Below the pieces are notes generated by a model. The model ran no database searches, was not told where the DNA came from, and was given only the letters and a program-made list of their open reading frames with translations. Positions 24,041 through 36,139 of a stretch of DNA of 64,000 bases are shown here, in pieces. The stretch spans positions 8,344 to 72,343 of the forward strand of contig QNGE01000741.1 of NCBI GenBank assembly GCA_008508345.1. The letters run 5' to 3'. The translations under genes and the position numbers were made by a program. The stretch's first letter is position 1. Each line of letters opens with the position of its first letter. Source of the stretch: Paragonimus westermani (taxonomy: Eukaryota > Platyhelminthes > Trematoda > Plagiorchiida > Troglotrematidae).

Positions 24041-24330
24041 CGGCTGACGAGTTTACTGAGCCAATGACAGACGGGTTTTCACTTTGAGTTAACAAGGCAA
24101 TTGCTGTGATTGCGCGTTCGGATGTGACAATTCTGTCTTGTTTAATGTGAGGTCAATGGCACAGTGGCCAAAACGGTCACTTCATGAAATCTCAGCCGGA
24201 GTTCAAGTCCACGCCACGGCAAGGATATACACTACCGACATCCACAAGCTCCAACAGGTTCAAAACTGGGGTCCAGTGTTTCTTTTCGAAAGGTGGCTGC
24301 CTGAAAAGTCTGTGTGGATGCGATAGCTGC
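24041..24330 (+). repeat. SINE family F (tRNA-derived)
   Basis: A box TGGCACAGTGG (24157-24167) and B-box-like GGAGTTCAAGTCC (about 24197-24209), followed by a body with GTTTCTTTTCGAAA also seen at 25130. Similarity to 24950-25180 begins upstream of the A box (GCGTTCGGATGTGACAATTC against GCGTTCAGATTTGATAATCC), so the repeat unit is longer than the tRNA head. Confidence 0.65.
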
Positions 24331-24949
24331 GATCAATGTAAGCGATAATTGATTCAAACAAACGTGAAATTACTGAACGCGATCCGACGTCATTGAGTTC
24401 GTTTCATCCAACCCGATATTCTTATGCCACTCTGTATTTAATTTGTGGAACCGCGTTTTCAGAACCGATAGACGGTTCAGAAAAACAGGATGGCAGTCGA
24501 GTGAAAACTGACTATAGATACCTCACATATGTAACGTGGTCAATTTAGTACGCTACCTCTGTAGTCCGAACGCTACTGAATCAGGATGATTAAAGCCTAT
24601 GTAGTGGGTTTCCAGCTGTTCAGACTCATAGTCGTTTACCGTTCATTCTCCCTGGACCAGTTTTCCCAACACATCTCTGAAGCGACAACTCCTTGTTTTC
24701 TACTGACGAAATCTGTTACTCTTCACTGTGTCTGGAAACAGTTTGTTATAAGCTTCCTCTCGTTGTTTTGTTCACACTCACCTAAAAAATGTCCGTAGCA
24801 AAATCACAAGGATACGCTATGTATGTTGGATATATGCAACTGGTGTACGTTTTGTACTTCCGTTAATTGCACTGAAGTCATATTTATTGATGAGTAGTCG
24901 GGGATTTGGTTTAGTTTCAAGTTGAACATCACTCACATTTGATCGCAGC
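24331..24949. other. Unrecognised spacer between two family F repeats
   Basis: Nothing recognisable. Confidence 0.4.
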
Positions 24950-25180
24950 CTTCGCACTCTGATAGACTGTCCAGCCGATCGGGGAACCTGATCCTTGCTC
25001 ACATTCGAAAGTGATCGAGCGTTCAGATTTGATAATCCGGTCATGCCTAATGTGAGGTGAATGACGCAGTGGTCAACACGGTTGCCTTACGAAAGCGTGG
25101 CCGGAGCGAAACAAGAGTCTAGTGGTTCTTTTCGAAACAGGCTGGCTGGGAAGTCTATCTGAATGCTAAGTCGTATTTGC
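24950..25180 (+). repeat. SINE family F (tRNA-derived), second close copy
   Basis: CTAATGTGAGGTGAATGACG, then CAGTGGTCAACACGGTTGCC (A-box region 25062-25072), then GAAAGCGTGGCCGGAGC and TTCTTTTCGAAACAGGCTGG. Same strand as the copy 0.9 kb to the left. The B box is eroded. Confidence 0.65.
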
Positions 25181-25489
25181 TAGAAAGGTCATGCGAGGGA
25201 GTTTTTCTTAGGCATTACTCATGAGGAATTCGACTGTTATGTGTGTAACACTCACGTGCCGCTGTGACGTGTAAATCAGGCTAACGTTTTTTGGTTTCTC
25301 GTCATGCTTTAAGTACTTAATGTGACAATGATTCATGCAGTTGTCAGTCTTCAGTTATGTGTATCCGGTAAACCTCAATCATACGTTCCGCTGTACGAAC
25401 TTAGAATGTTGTATTTGGAAATTAATAACTCACTGGCGAATTATAATTTAACTTCACCATCCACCGTTCATATTGTGATGGATGACCAA
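25181..25489. other. Unrecognised spacer
   Basis: Short AT-rich sequence; the open frame at 25322 runs into the family B repeat and is not a gene. Confidence 0.4.
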
Positions 25490-25835
25490 GTTGGGGACGC
25501 GATCATTCCAGCACTCAGTGGAATGTCTCGACGTGGTGATGGGATGAGGCCAAAGCCCATAACGGGTGGATTACGGACAACACGGGCGACCGGATGAGCC
25601 ATCATTGAACGGAATCGGGCCAGCGGGTGAGAAATGGCAAATGAAAGCAACAACAGAAAGCGTCAGTCGCACGCACAAAACCAGACAGAAGTCCACATGA
25701 CGTTAAAATGAAATTTCCGCTGTTGTGGACTGGAATTCCGGTTCACAAAAACGAGCGTGTGAATATCATGGGAACATGTTAATTGAACACTAAAGATCTT
25801 GCTTAATTGAACAACTTTTCGCTACATTGATACGG
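25490..25835 (+). repeat. Dispersed repeat family B, near full-length copy
   Basis: Matches 59398-59715 (plus), 41330-41489 plus 41886-42055 (plus, split), 40165-40420 (minus) and 43840-44380 (minus). It starts with a small hairpin (CATTCCA gcactcag TGGAATG, 25504-25525), contains GGACAACACGGGCGACCGG, and ends in an AAAGATCTTGCTT block and CTTTTCGCTACATT. In other copies the end carries CAATAAAG...TTTATTG. No protein is encoded; the open frames across it are chance. The type (SINE, LTR or non-autonomous element) is undecided. Confidence 0.75.
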
Positions 25836-28800
25836 ATATGAAAAGAATGACAATGAATACAGTACCGGGTTTGTGCTTCCGATGTATTTTGGCCAACAGA
25901 TCCAGACGACTTATTTTACCATAGTTCCTTTAAAATAAAATTGACGTCGAATCTTGAGGAGGTCTGAGTTTCCGTTCCTTCCTTGCAGTTGCTCTTAGTA
26001 CGTGTACGCCCGTCTATGAATTCAATTGAGGCGTATGGCAAAAAGACTTACCAATCGGTCTTGCCACGTAAGGCAAACATATTTCACTGTGCAGCAGTTT
26101 GTCGTAAGGCCGTAGACGGATCGAAATCGTTGTGCATTACATCTTTATGAACAGCGCCTCCAACATTCTTTCTTTCACCCCTAAACAGTCAGCAGCCTGA
26201 CCCGGTTGCTCTGTGCTTCAATTTATCGTTCACTGTAACACCAACAAGAAATGTTGTAAAAGAAGAATTATATCAGTGTGAAAAGAGAACAAAATTAGTG
26301 TAATAACTAGTAGTGCTATAAATGTAGGGCGCTACTTTACATTAAATGTTGAATTATCCGATAGATGCCCGATAGAGCTCAGAGTGCTTCCAAGTCAAAT
26401 CGATGTATGAATTGAATGTTTCAACAAGATCTGTGTAACAGACATTCCACAAACTCCGAATTCAGCAATGGTCTGTATCTTATTTTTACTGTACTTGTCA
26501 GCAGGAAACTGCAATTTTCTGGTGAGTACTGTATCAATCCGAATAAGCCAGCCTCATTACGATACTACTGGCGTGGTCTCCGAAAGTGTCAAGTATATTT
26601 CAACAAACTGATAAGTAATAGTCACCAGATGATGATTTAGGGTGCGTTTTCACTTAAAAGTTTGAGTACATGGACCAGTTTGGACAAAAATCACAACTAG
26701 ACTCACCGGAGTGTTTTCTTTTACCATCTTTCAAATTGGAAATGCATGATTGCGCACGTGGTACGCACTGAAAAGTCAGCTACTTTTCCGTGCGGTTAAG
26801 AATGGCTTGTGTGCAATCTGTGTTTCTTTTCAAATTGTGGCTATAAAACTTTGTCAACTTGTACAAACAATACCAAAAGATTGACTGCTTCTTATCCTCG
26901 TTTTCTCGGACACTTTCTGGGTGTTCACCGAGTACACGATGCTGAAATGTGGAGCTTTAGACCTGAGCCTGTGTAAAGTGGATCGAAGATTCGCCGCACA
27001 ACACCGTCTACGCGGATTGGGTCACATGCTACGCACACCACGTGAGTAGCTGCCTGTCTTTGCATGAGGTGCGGTCTGGATGTTACACCTCATTGCCTAA
27101 AACTTTAATCGATATCCTTATCTCATGTTGGTCTGAAGTTTGCTTGATTGTCCCACAAAGTGGCTGATACGATTTTCCATGTAGCTTTGTTTGTTCTTTC
27201 TCCTGTAAGATCATCCTTGTTACATTACTTGCCGAAAATGCTCTCCACGATTTACACATGTCAAGCTAGCAGTATTGTTGTTATCCTCTCCTTATGAAGA
27301 GTCGTTCAGTCGCAGTGTTTTGTTTTCAAATATTTGGTTTCCGGGATTCGTCGTTTGTTTGAATCAAGATTCTTTGCGTTTGAGTTCGGTGAAGTTGGTT
27401 TGCAGTTGAACGACAGTCCATCATGTGGAACACCTGGTCTACCAAAGTCGATCGTTTACAGCAGTAACTATCATGAGCAGACTGAATCACCATTGCAGTG
27501 GCCAGCTGCAGGCACATATCACTTCGACCGCAAACCGGAAGTTGCAAGCTGTTGCTATACTTCGACCGGGTACACCAATAAACTTTCAATAACCACAGTG
27601 TAGCGATCGATATCACGATTAGTAGCGTACCACTGAAGAGACCTTAAACGTAGAAAAAGGGAGTGGACACAGAACCATCATTTCGTGTAGGTGACAAGCG
27701 AATGCAAACACTACGGTAACTACAGTCCGCGCTTTTTCACTGTCTAATCGAACGGCAATGTGGTCGAAACTCACCTCGAATATCCATGTTTAACTTCAAT
27801 ATCAATTAACTAACCAAACTATTAGATCTGCTGTTATCTTTGATATGCTCCCCTTAAACTCTTCAGTAGACAGTCAAGGTGGTCTGGACAGATGTGTGTT
27901 CATAGTCCACACAGAAGTCCAGCGTGTCCGGGCGTGACGAATAAACGCCATCTGATTTCAACGAATTAACCCTATTTTGTGATTCAGGGTATCGACAGCA
28001 CATGTGGATTTCATTTTGTTTTCAGGTAGAATTGTGTTAACGAGCCCATCGAACTGGTCTTAAGTTGGTCAGATCATGCAGTTTGGGGTCGCATGCATAA
28101 AAATGCACAGTTTCACTCACGTACACTGCACAGCACGAAAATGGATGGGGATCGTCATCACAGCTGACTAGTTCCCTTGTATACCTGTCCTTGTGTCAGC
28201 AACACAGCGTGTGGCGGAATTAATCGTTCTGCTGTTCTAAGGGTTCAAGGTTTTCTGACGGCTAGTTGGCAACAGTTTTTTATAGTTGACTATCCTGCTG
28301 TGAGTGGCGACCATCATTTAAATTAATCTAAGTGGACTGTCTCTTCAGTTTTCCAGTCACTGTGATGTGCACCTACAGCCGACCGCTGAAGCGTAAGCTC
28401 ATTCAGCTTGTCGTACTGGTGTGATTGATCTTGGAACATAGAGCTACATGTGACGGATTTGTTCAATTCTACACCGATTTCTCGAGTTGAAGCACAAGGG
28501 GGCGTGACTTAGCGGTGCGCGATGTAGGAGAAGACAGCTATGTGGACGCAACCTTGTCAACCAAATAGATGTTTGGAAAGGAAAGGGTTACGCCAATGGC
28601 TGTTATTCATCAGGTTACAATGGGGGTAAGTGTTTTTGATTGGCCATGTGTATCTGTTATCTACATCTCCCCGCGCCACATCTCGGCGCGTGCGCAAATC
28701 GGATCACGCGGATGGGGCTTATATATGGGGCGCCAATGGGCGGTCTTAATGAGTCATGTATGCAGGCGCAAGGCCAACTACCCGTCCTATCGGGTTGGCG

Positions 28801-29840
28801 ATTAAAAAGTGGTCATCAGGTTGGATTCATCCGGCATTGGCGGGCCGCAGCCACCATCACTGGCAATGGGGGCGCGTCTATGTGTTCGCTTGTAAGGGCG
28901 TCCCACTGCACTCAACCACGTGCGCACGCAGCTAACCTGATTGATCGATGCCACATGTTCTAGTTTATGGACTTCATGGATGTGTCCGACTCGCCCAGCA
29001 CACCCGTGTCGTCTCTACACTGCACACGCCATTCGGATCCGTTGATTGGTCAGTGCCGCATGCTTTTTGATTAAACTCTGGCCCCCTTGTGAGCCATTTT
29101 CATTCAAGCATTGCTGTCAGTGCATACGCGTAGGAAGTGCATTTCATACTCGTTCACCCAGCGGCGTCTGTAATGGTCTAAAACTGTTTGTGAACAGAAT
29201 CTGGCAATTAGCTGAAGCGATGTCACGTTAGCCTGATTCGATGGTGGGGTTCGCTTCCGGGCTTATCCGGTTGATTTTGTCCTGAAGCATGGGCACATGT
29301 CTACAACTTGTGTTGTGCAAGTCTGGATACTGTGATTGCAACACGCTCCTTGTCACTGCGGCTGAAGTGGAAATTCGTACTACAACTTTATTGTGATTGT
29401 CCTGTCATCCGATTGTCACCATTATGAGTACTCTGAGGGTCATTTGAGTTTTAAGCTGGGTATGATAGGAAAAAAACTGCACAAGAAAATCTGAGAGTAC
29501 CTCTTTCTACGATTCATCTGCAGAGTGCACACAATGGCTAGGCTAGTGTTGGGAAGCTGCACGTGTGAACCTATTTACTGACGAAGAAAGGACGAACATA
29601 GTTGAAGGTAGGCAATTTCAGATTGCTTGATAAGGTCCTTCTTTTGATCGCACACCGCAATGCAATCATCAATGAACCTTGCACGCTGTGCGCGTGTTTT
29701 GATGGCCGCTCCCAACCGATCGCTATCGTGTGGGGGTGTATGAGGACCCAGAAAAGTAACTTGCGAATACTCCTCCAGTTATGTTTTTATGAAGACAGAG
29801 TACCAACCAGGTTTGTTTATTTGCGTTTCGTCATGATCGG
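25836..29840. other. Unrecognised 4 kb stretch with a GC-rich island
   Basis: No retroelement block or shared repeat was recognised. 28640-28960 is markedly richer in G+C (CCCCGCGCCACATCTCGGCGC and similar) than its surroundings and has 78- and 107-codon overlapping frames without domains. This could be a worn DNA transposon or a regulatory island. Confidence 0.35.
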
Positions 29841-30660
29841 TTAGTAGTCACTGTCGAGAGAACGATAACTTCTGATACTTCCCGGTCGTTTATGCAGCGG
29901 ATGGAGGTTGACTTGAGGGACCCCACCCTGAGCGTCTGGCTCAAAAGTCTGACCTGCGAGACAACAGGATATAGGGTTTTCTTGGGAAACCCTACCTGGA
30001 GCCAATGACTCAAGAGTCTGACTCACTTGGCAGTGAGGGGCTTGCCTAGCCCGAGGGCGCAGTGAATGAGACAATAATGTCTGGTTCTGAGCACTGCGCA
30101 GCGGATGTACTCGAAGCTACATCGGGCTTTTGAGAGATACTTGATGTTTTTCGACCGTACTGGATGATACGCCGGCGGTCACGGTCAACCGTTGGGCGAT
30201 CGGAATGCTCTTTGTTTGAGGGTACCTTTTCTAACCCCTTTCTTTCTGATAAGGAAGGCGGCAGTGCTGCAACTATAAAAATAGTTCTGTTGTATGCCCA
30301 TAGGATCGTGCCTCACTACCTAAGCACTCCTACGCGGTCAGTAGTGCGACGTACAATCCTATGAGCATAACCGTTTTTTGTCTGACTACTCCCCTTTGGC
30401 CTCTGACAAAATTGCACCTGGAAGGACCAGAGTCCTAGTCAGCATAGCCCGCCGGATCAAAACAGTACACAAGTCCGACCACCTTGCCAAGGTAGCAGTA
30501 TAGGTCGGGCATTATATACTGAGGCCACCAACAGTTGGGTAAGACCGCGTGGTGGTCAAGCAACAATGTGGTCACGAAATATGAAGACCTTGACTGCTCC
30601 ATTGGGCAAAGTGGGCAGGCATCGCCCGCCTGGCTGGGGTCCTCGTGATCACTCAAACCG
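29841..30660 (-). mobile_element. LINE 5' fragment (same family as 54141-54620)
   Basis: 30120-30525 aligns with 54180-54600 over about 400 bases (shared words: GTTGGGCGAT, TTTGTTTGAGGGTA, CCTCAC, GACCACCT). On the minus strand the frame 30656-30435 reads ACPLCPMEQSRSSYFVTTLL and ends at PAGYAD. Downstream (30074-29841) QTFEPDAQGGVPQVNLHP has weak resemblance to the N-terminal part of an AP-type LINE endonuclease. The fragment lacks RT. It is therefore a 5' piece of a LINE, in contrast with the usual 5'-truncated copies. Confidence 0.6.
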
Positions 30661-31982
30661 CTGGTGATGTGTCGCAGTCAATGGCGTACCTGTATCCATA
30701 CCATTTCTAGTCCTTCCGCTTAGTCTTCTTTCAGTATTTGTCGACCTTCTTAGTAACGTTTCTTTCTAGGATATTCCCTGTCACTATTGAGGTGAGCGGC
30801 GGCTCGAGCCACAGTACCTTTTTTCAGGCTCATGGTTGCTATGATGATGATGATGTTTCGTCATGAGGCTGGACAAAGCACAATTACATTCAACACCACC
30901 AGAAGCGATGTATGAACTACCCTACAGCCATCAAGAACTGATTCACAGACAATAGAAGGGGAAGGATGGGTATTGATTCATAAGCCCCAAACTCGACTGA
31001 TCAACTACAGGGTGTCTACACATCACAATTAGACAGGTCGACTTGTAATTGGAGGTAGGGCGGCATCTGCATGACAGATTCAGCAGCCTGCTTCATCAGC
31101 TGCCCACTAACTTGTATAAAACCCAATCAGAAACTCTGGCGTTCACTAAACCAAACCCGACTACTAGCCATCTCCCTTAATGCTAACCATTTATTATCAT
31201 ATACCACCCAGAAAAGAGTTGTCAGTACATCTTCGACTCTAACATCGTTTGCGATACGCCACGCGTTCCGACGCATTTGTATACAGCTCAAAATAGTGCT
31301 CAGCGTCACTTTTAAGATGAGCGGGCTGGAAATGACTGGTTAGTTGACCATTTCCGTTTGAGACCTAGCTGTATGTTCATTCATCCGTGGATAATCGATT
31401 CATTCACGTGGTGCAACATCTCGATGTATATAGACCTCTGGGCTGACATGTTGGTGTTACTTCATGCGTCGTGCACGTACTTGCATGGGATGGTCTCAAT
31501 TTTGTCGCAACCATTTTTACCGTTCTCCGTGCTAACACACTCCGGCTGACTGTGCCATTACTGACATTCTGCTGTGGAGAGGCTCTGTTATCTAATGGGT
31601 TTGTATACGAAAAGTTCGACATGCGATAACAAAGTTTTCTGTGAGGTTTTTAGAAACCTAGTGGTTGAAATGTGTGGACAGCTACCTAGACCATGAGACA
31701 AGGATTTCACGAATTGATTATTTTGTTGTTGTTTCGATTAAGAGCTAACTATTTGATGCCTTTTGTGTCAACCTGTTGGCTACAGATTCATATTCCTTCC
31801 TTTGGTTAATCTGTCAATAAAGTACTAAGTTACCCATCACTATCCACAACTTTGATCAGAGTTTAATTAACTCCGTAATTTTGGCATTTCCAAGACGTCG
31901 TGGACGTAGGATTATCGATTAGAGTTAGCAAGGCAGTCTCTGTTTCTCGTTGAGATCACCGGACAACATGGACATTACACAC
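30661..31982. other. Unrecognised stretch with (ATG)n at 30840-30855
   Basis: GGTTGCTATGATGATGATGATG resembles the tail of family E but the rest of E is missing. A 90-codon frame at 31071-31343 has no domain. Confidence 0.4.
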
Positions 31983-31984
31983 AG

Positions 31985-32001
31985 GTGTGTGTGTGTGTGT
32001 G
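31985..32001 (+). repeat. (GT)n microsatellite
   Basis: Eight GT units. Confidence 0.9.
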
Positions 32002-32021
32002 CAAATAAAATCATTTGGTCG

Positions 32022-32110
32022 GCCTAATGTGGGATCACTGGCACAGTGATCGACACGACTGGCGCATGAATGCATAAATCGGTCGTGGTAACGATGTATA
32101 TTGTTGACGA
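32022..32110 (+). repeat. SINE family F, truncated copy
   Basis: GGCCTAATGTGGGATCACTG followed by GCACAGTGATCGACACG, same order as the 24 and 25 kb copies, same strand. Confidence 0.55.
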
Positions 32111-33429
32111 ACCTTAAGAAAAAAAGAAACTCAAATGTGATGTCTATTTTCGAAATTCCATACTAATGCAAAAACTGTAATCTAACGAGTGGTGTCCAGT
32201 TGAGCGCATTACCCCGTTTCGCCCATAGTTTCCTGTTCAAGTTCCTTCTGTCGGTGGTGTACCGCAGCGGATCCCGGTTGTCGCCGTCTTGTCTCAATAG
32301 GCATCCATCGTGTCTGCACGGATTAGGTATCTGTTTATCGCCGTAACATCGATTCAAACAGCAGGTATGTATGTATTCGTCGATCGACCGGTGAGAGCCC
32401 GTGCATTTTGTGCTTGCTTGATTGTTTGTGTGTATGAGAGAGCGTCTACTTGTGCACGCACGCACGTACACACACCCTGTATACTTTGTATGGGGTGCTA
32501 CTGGGTACTTCGTGGTCGCGGCTCTGTATGTGCATGGATTGATGAGAGATAGAGTGATTACGAGTGTGTGGTTGTGACACTCAATCCGTCAACATCTCTC
32601 TGTGTGCTTGTACGTATGCTTCAAAGGCTGTTTGCAGCTGTCCTTGTGTTGGATTCTGAGGTTGAGTATATACGTGCAACGAATGAATTCACGTATTGCT
32701 GTTATGGGAAGTACCTATAAGAAAAAGCCAAGCGACTATGTTCGATTATCATATAATCGTTCCTCTTCCCAAGATTTCATTGACGCAAGGAATCCACCGT
32801 CTTGTTGTTTGGCTCGCACGCAAGCGTACAAATGATCTGTTGGTCGCAATGCTTTGCTTGGTCGGTAACAAATGTCAAGATGCAATCTTGTGTGCCCAGT
32901 AGTGTTTCCTGTACACTGTACATCTTAACGCGTTTACTCTTTTCACAGTGGCCCGTGGCTCATTTGTTGTATTTCTTCAATTCTACGACTTGCTTAATCT
33001 TCGGCATGCTAATGTGACAGAAACCAAGTGACTTGCTTGCCTTCTAACATCAGCAGATGGACAGACAGATAGTCAACATTTCTGACCTTCTTGCGTTGGC
33101 CACCTTGGTACCAGAATGCCACAATCTGATAAATCACGTTTGCTTTCTCTGTTGACCTTCTGATCCGATACCATTCTTCAGTGTGTGTGTATAGGAACTG
33201 ATAGAAGTGTTAAGCATTAAGTCCTTCAGTAAGTAACTACGCTGACTGTCCACTGTAAGGTAGCCAGTTGTACCCCATTTGCCGCTTTTTTAGGTCTGAT
33301 AGTATTCAGCCGACCTGTGACTTCATTAGGAACCGTTTAGTACAAAAACTGGAAACCTGACCAGAACGTTTGATAGAGCTGTACAGTCTATCTAAACCAG
33401 TGTTATTGATATTGACTTTCAAATCCAAG
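32111..33429. other. Unrecognised stretch
   Basis: Alternating purine-pyrimidine rich around 32420-32620 (GTGTGT and CACGCACG words). No domain in the 60-102 codon frames. Confidence 0.4.
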
Positions 33430-33528
33430 GAAATGAGCCCGGATTTTGGCCATCCTGATCGCCTTTTATCCACTCTTGGGTCGTCGGACAAGTACCCTGA
33501 GTTCAAGCGCGACCTATCTCACGTGGCG
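33430..33528 (+). CDS. Candidate host exon, unidentified protein
   Basis: 33 codons reading EMSPDFGHPDRLLSTLGSSD, then KYPEFKRDLSHVA, end exactly at a good donor GCG|GTAAGC (33529). The proposed acceptor TTCAAATCCAAG (ends 33429) is weak; alternatives end at 33386 and 33400 in the same open frame. Composition is protein-like and it is not a retroelement motif that I know. Function unknown. Confidence 0.35.
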
Positions 33529-36139
33529 GTAAGCATATTACCGATGTGTAGCTTAACTTTGACCAAGTAACCACTGTTATTGCTGGAATACGGTGATGTA
33601 CCGCAGGTACAACCGCAGGTAGAACTCGATGGTTAGTATGATTACTTACTTTTCTAATTAGCAAAGGGTGGGCATTTTTATTTAATCCGATTTACGAGCC
33701 GATTTAGTGTAGGGACTGTGATAGGCTTCTGCACTATGTAGACCGAAAGGATTCGCGGTGAACGATTTTTGCTTGATGAGATTCTTATTTCAGCGTGATC
33801 TGCTTATACTTCATCAACAAGTGCGTTAATGCGAAAAACGTTATACTTGGACCACATCATCTGTCATTCCAAGTTCGTACACAGTGGATGTGTGTCTCCT
33901 CTGAAATGCGATAGTTTGCAGCCGTGCTTGTTGGACGCGTACACGGTTACACTAAGTTGGCTCGGCTAGAACTTTTAAGTGAAACTCACAGTTCCTGATA
34001 GTTAGGTCAAGATCTGTACTCGGCTTTGCACTGTAATTGACAAGTGTTCAGTATCTTGGGGGTTACCCTGGTGGCTGGCGACCATACGATCGTAATATCG
34101 TACCTTCATTGCAGTGGAGGTACGAACTGTTCTGCTGTAGGTTTGGACAGCCTGACTATTCTCATCGCAAAGTATATTGCGTCGTGGCATTTTCCTCATC
34201 GGAGTATTTTAATGGTTTCTCTGAATATTGCGACAAGGTCAATTATCCACTGTTTTGAATAGTCTACATCGAGGGGTAAAGCGCGGTACACGCCATGCTT
34301 GAATATGACTAAAAGCCGTTAAGTTCGAAAGAGCAACTTATACCACATTCTAGGGTTTCCTTGTCTCAATGTTGGCTCTGTTTCATCCGCACATTTTTTG
34401 TTCGCCGACAGCATAGTATTTTCTTATCTTTCCGGTCTTCTACCCATAGGGCTATGTTCTCATAACCAACCATCGCAACGAGGGCCCATTCAAGTGCTCG
34501 TAACAGAGTGGTGCGTCGTTGACTTTCAAACGATAGACCTGTTTCACCCATTGAATTATCTTTTCAGGTGGACGATAGACTCTTGCTGGAAGGTAGACTG
34601 TCATGTTTAGGCTCAGAGATCTAATCCCACACTAACGAACTGTGTGAGGCTGCTTACAGTAGAACAAATGGCACCCCAATCTGGTGACTCATGAAAAAAG
34701 TCGTAATTCCAGGAAAAATGGTGGAATTTCCTTGCACACGATTGTTGCCCACGCGCAACATGCGTGGGTAAACTAGCTGATCATTTCATGTGAGCCGTTG
34801 TAAGTGTGCCGGACTGGTGGTCGATACAGAGTATTGCTCTGTGATTCTGTTCAGTGGAGTTACTGTTCTCCAGATCGGTGGGGCAGACACTGAGTTACGA
34901 CAGCCACGCGCATAGAAACCTACGAGACCCTTGTCTCTGTTCAGTTAACCGGTTACAGTCTGAGTTCAGTCGCTCGTTGAATCTTCACCGCTGGGCAGCT
35001 TGTGGTTCAGTAAACCCTCTCCAGACCGTCTTTGACCATTGTGTGGCAACTACTTTATGAACGTTATTACGTCCCCTATTTCTGATCCGGTACTAAAGAC
35101 ACTGCTCATGTGCCTGATCATAGTCGTTACCTGCAGTAGTACATCACCAACCTTTTTGGCTTGGTGTTGTCACTGTGTGACACGCCACTCAATTGGATCG
35201 CTTTTTTAGTTTTCTCTGCCAGCCGGGGTGCGACATAAACTTGTGACCGAATCAGTCACACACAGGTCTCGACTGCACCACCATGTCTAGGCTTTACTGG
35301 TTTGTTTGTGCGGGTTAGGTTGCTGTTACAACGTGCCATCGACATGAAAGCACGGATACCAACGTGCGCCTCGTCTGCGTTGTCTACATTTGCTCATCGA
35401 TTTTGCTTATCCCACCCGTCTTAACGATTGTGACCTTTATCGATCTACATGCGTTCATTTCTCGTGCTCCGATTGGTGCGTCTGAATGATGCATGAGTAG
35501 CACATTTTGCAGCCTGTGGCCACTGAAAACATGGCCCTCAATACACAGGCTTAGTAATTCGTTTGTGATGAACTGGCTGAGATACAGTAGTGGTCCTGGT
35601 GATACACTAGCATTCAAGGTAGCCCAGGATTGGGCGAAAATTTGGGTAATTTCATGTGAAAACCGATGTTTGACCCACAGAACACCCTAGACTTTGAGCA
35701 AGGTTTTCATATTTTTCATTCCCAAAATTACCACGAGCTAGACACATTTCCATTCGTAAATCAGCACAGTAAATTGGTGACGTCAGTACATATCCCCTCT
35801 TTTGTTTTCACATCTGAATAACGGCTATCTCGATGACAGTGTTATCATCAAACGAACAGCTTGCGTCAGGTTCTCTGCTACCTCTCTCCTAACTGGGTTT
35901 AGAATGGGCCTTTGTACGTATCTCTGTGGTTCTGACGACTGTTAACTCACATCTTGTGAAAAGATTCTGCATTATCGAGAATCACCGTCAAATTCTTAGG
36001 TGGTTGAATTCGGTTACCACTTGGTCATTACATTTTTACATTAACATCTCGTATGTGGCATCCAAGTCTGCCCCTGTTGATTTGGTCTAATTCATTTTTT
36101 CATAAACTAGGCGTGCACTGTTGGACAGCACATAGCAGT
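33529..36139. other. Unrecognised stretch
   Basis: No domain or shared repeat recognised; frames up to 77 codons. Confidence 0.45.

Noticed and set aside
31985..32001. Short tandem repeat as CRISPR-like or satellite array
   Set aside because: It is a plain GT microsatellite; no spaced direct repeats occur anywhere in the window.
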